Shown piece after piece: positions 59,966-64,000 of a stretch of DNA of 64,000 nt. Within the stretch, counting starts at the first letter, position 1. Each line of letters opens with the position of its first letter. The DNA lies in the NCBI RefSeq assembly GCF_029633865.1, contig NC_079212.1, positions 85,676,172-85,740,171 of the forward strand. The letters run 5' to 3'. Position numbers and translations under genes: made by a program. The notes below the pieces were generated by a model. It worked only from the letters and a program-made list of their open reading frames with translations. It was not told where the DNA came from and ran no database searches. Source of the stretch: Lampris incognitus. Taxonomy: Eukaryota > Chordata > Actinopteri > Lampriformes > Lampridae.

Positions 59966-60243
59966 ATGCAGACTCATTTTCAGTCACCCGGGTAGTAGAA
60001 GATCCAGGAGAGTGGTTTTCGGTGTGAAGACATTTGGCCATTCATCTGGATGGCTTCTTCAGTTTTGATGCCGGTGTTCTGTCTATGTGCTACCTATTGA
60101 GATGTGCCACTTACGTAATAACCCCACTATTTAGCCCCGTGCTAGTGCCATGCCTGTTTTTGAAAGAGGACCTGAGTGGGGACAGACGGTCAGAGCCCGC
60201 CGCCTCTGCTTTCCCTGAACTGGGCCAGGGTGTCGGTCTAGAA

Positions 60244-60487
60244 CAGTGTTTCTCAACCCAGTCCTCAAGGACCCCCTATCCTGCATATTTTCTTTGCAAC
60301 CCTGAATAGGTACCTGTTTGTAGTTATTCAACCAATCAGCAATGAATTTTGTCAGATGTTGCACACCTTGCATAATTAAGTGCTGCGAGATGATTGGTCG
60401 AGTAAGTACAAGCAGGGCTACCTATGCAGGGTTACAATGAAAATCTGCAGGATAGGGGGTCCTTGAGGACTGGGTTGAGAAACACTG
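60244..60487. mobile_element. hAT-type MITE, 244 bp, complete
   Basis: Same family as 43750-43993 in opposite orientation. Ends are CAGTGTTTCTCAACCCAGTC and its complement. There is a perfect 8-bp duplication GTCTAGAA (60236-60243 and 60488-60495). Confidence 0.92.
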
Positions 60488-60599
60488 GTCTAGAATGTGT
60501 ACGCGGCGCTCCTCAGACCCGCGGCTCTCTTCGTGTACAGGAGTGTAAGGTGCAGCATGCTGCCCCAGTGGTTGGCTCTCCTGTGCCGGGTCGTGTGTC

Positions 60600-60720
60600 T
60601 GTGTTGGCCTCACCGCGTCACCACTGAGGATGCTGTCCGGATGAATGGCGAAACGTCTTCAAACCAAAAACTAACGTCCAGAGAACAGAGGTGAGCCTCT
60701 CCTGGGTATTTTACTACCTG
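60600..60720 (+). mobile_element. Possible Penelope-like or LINE remnant
   Basis: The fragment encoding RMNGETSSNQKLTSREQR, with ATGAATGGCGAAACGTCTTC, is a string I associate with fish retroelement ends. A similar inverted string (CATTCATCTGGATGGCTTCT) lies at 60040-60060. The family assignment is weak. Confidence 0.3.
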
Positions 60721-61610
60721 GAGAGATACCGCCTCGGCAGTACTGAAGCTGAGGCAGGACCAGCATTCGCAGGATCTCTCCAGCAGACCCTGGGGTTGAG
60801 AGTCTGCAGCAACGCCTGATAACCACCGGGCCTTTCCCCGTTCTTTCAACGGTTCATTCAATGTGTCTTGAGTCAGATAATTCACAGCTGAGAGTGACGC
60901 CCACGAGTTTGGTTTCCTCTCCTTGCTCACTTGAGTCTTCCTTGATGAATAGATTCAGCTGCAGCTTCAAACCCAGCCACAAGAATTTTACTCTCTTCTA
61001 CTTAGAGACGTAACAATGAAGGATCTTGAGTCTCTTGAATCTTGAAGCGTGTTGAAGGATTTGGTCCAACATCAACTCTTTTTGTTTTCATAAAGTAACT
61101 ACCAATTAATTTCCTGATATCCACTTTACTCAAATTTGGAATAAAATAGACATCAAAGTCTGAGCGGGTTCTGCTCCGCGTTCTCTCGGCACAATAGCTT
61201 TCTGCCCAGGAACCAGCTGATAGTCCTCACAGAAGGCTGAATCAGTCCATCTGGACACAACGCTTAGCGAGAGAAAGGGAGGAACGCCGCTTTGAACGGG
61301 GAGTCAAAGGTCAAAGAGGCCATCTATGTGAAGAGGGAACGACCATCCCTGAAGGGGGTGGGGGTGGGGGGTGGGGGGCTAAGAGTACATCCGTCACCAT
61401 CTCACAATGCTGTCATTTCAACTATTCTCCAACCCTTTGTGAATAGTACACGTGACCTGTAACTCTAGTTAACGCTCAAGGCAATTTGCATATGACACCG
61501 GTGGTCGTTATGCCACTGTAGTGTTGCAGACTGCAGGTACCCCCACCCTTATGAACAATATGGTGACTGCAGGTACCCCCACCCTTATAAACAATACAGT
61601 GACCCCCACC
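60721..61610. other. Unassigned DNA
   Basis: There is no coding exon in phase with the sorting nexin and no recognised repeat. A short G-run (GGGGGTGGGGGTGGGGGGTG) lies near 61357-61377. Confidence 0.4.
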
Positions 61611-61611
61611 C

Positions 61612-62232
61612 TTCCTACTGTGTGTATCATGTGTACTCGGCCCCTTCCTACTGTGTGTGTGTATCGTGTGTACTCGGCCCCTTCCTACTGTGTGTATCGT
61701 GTGTACTCGGCCCCTTCCTACTGTGTGTATCGTGTGTACTCGGCCCCTTCCTACTGTGTGTATCATGTGTACTCGGCCCCTTCCTACTGTGTGTATCATG
61801 TGTACTCGGCCCCTTCCTACTGTGTGTATCGTGTGTACTCGGCCCCTTCCTCCAGTGTGTATCGTGTGTACTCAGCCCCTTCCTACAGTGTGTATCGTGT
61901 GTACTCGGCCCCTTCCTACTGTGTGTGTGGTGTGTACTCGGCCCCTTCCTACTGTGTGTATTGTGTGTACTCGGCCCCTTCCTACAGTGTGTATCGTGTG
62001 TACTCAGCCCCTTCCTACTGTGTGTATCGTGTGTACTCAGCCCCTTACTACTGTGTGTATTGTGTGTACTCGGCCCCTTCCTCCTGTGTGTATCGTGTGT
62101 ACTCGGCCCCTTCCTACTGTGTGTATTGTGTGTACTCGGCCCCTTCCTACTGTGTGTATCGTGTGTACTCGGCCCCTTCCTACTGTGTGTATGGTGTGTA
62201 CTCGGCCCCTTCCTACTGTGTGTGTGTTGTGT
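61612..62232. repeat. 33-bp minisatellite, about 18 copies
   Basis: Unit TACTGTGTGTATCGTGTGTA followed by CTCGGCCCCTTCC. All plus frames and a minus frame are open because the period is 11 codons. It is not related in sequence to the 33-bp array at 11640. Confidence 0.95.
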
Positions 62233-62310
62233 ACTGGAGACCTGTTGTGAGGTCCAACTAGATGCCGTCCGGTCTCTCATCATTGGTATCCACGACTTTG
62301 AACAGAAGTT

Positions 62311-62314
<4 letters not shown>

Positions 62315-62366
<52 letters not shown>
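62315..62366. repeat. (GT)n microsatellite
   Basis: About 26 GT units. Confidence 0.9.
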
Positions 62367-62372
<6 letters not shown>

Positions 62373-62516
62373 TCACGGCAGAGAGGTGTTCGAAACTGAC
62401 TTTCAGTAACTTCCTGTACATGTCAAGACGTTCAAACAGTCTTTGTGTTGTCGTGTTGTCTGTTCCTCCAGCTAACTGAAATCAAACGAAGTACGTCCCC
62501 ATGCTGCTACAGCTGA

Positions 62517-64000
<1,484 letters not shown>

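Noticed and set aside
61521-62479. ORFs with YSAPSYCVYRV and complementary HTHSRKGPSTHD repeats
   Set aside because: They come from the 33-bp array open on both strands and have no link to a gene model.

Overview
The window is vertebrate, almost certainly teleost, nuclear DNA. Its genes are split by introns with GT/AG junctions, and the intergenic and intronic DNA is full of fish-type repeats: Mermaid/DANA-like SINEs, other tRNA-headed SINEs, RTE, L2 and L1-like LINE fragments, short hAT elements and very many minisatellites. No bacterial, phage or CRISPR content is present.

Layout. 1-9.4 kb is a nest of retroelements: a Bel-Pao-like gag fragment (-), an L1-like LINE tail (+), and an RTE LINE (+) split by an inserted L2 LINE. 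10.6-44.7 kb is one large minus-strand gene, extended synaptotagmin 1 (esyt1). I could follow it through 52 coding exons that keep one reading frame (5,487 nt, about 1,828 codons plus stop). 46.7-48.4 kb is zc3h10 (-), a two-exon CCCH zinc-finger gene. 49.9-51.1 kb holds a decayed DNAJB9-like J-domain sequence (+). From 51.7 kb a PX-domain sorting nexin gene starts (+); eight coding exons are visible to 57.2 kb, and the rest was not found. 57.4-64 kb is mainly tandem repeats, SINEs and GT-rich low-complexity DNA.

Main result. The fish E-Syt1 encoded here does not have the five C2 domains of the mammalian protein. After the membrane hairpin, the SMP lipid-transfer domain and C2A-C2B, the eight-exon C2C-C2D unit occurs three times in tandem, followed by C2E, giving nine C2 domains. 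Every C2C copy keeps the Asp-rich calcium loops and every C2D copy lacks them. All the units start and end in phase 0, so whole units could be skipped without breaking the frame.

Limits. Exon boundaries were placed by eye from splice sites, frame continuity and recalled family sequence. Untranslated regions, the 3' end of the sorting nexin gene and repeat family names are less certain. No database search was possible.
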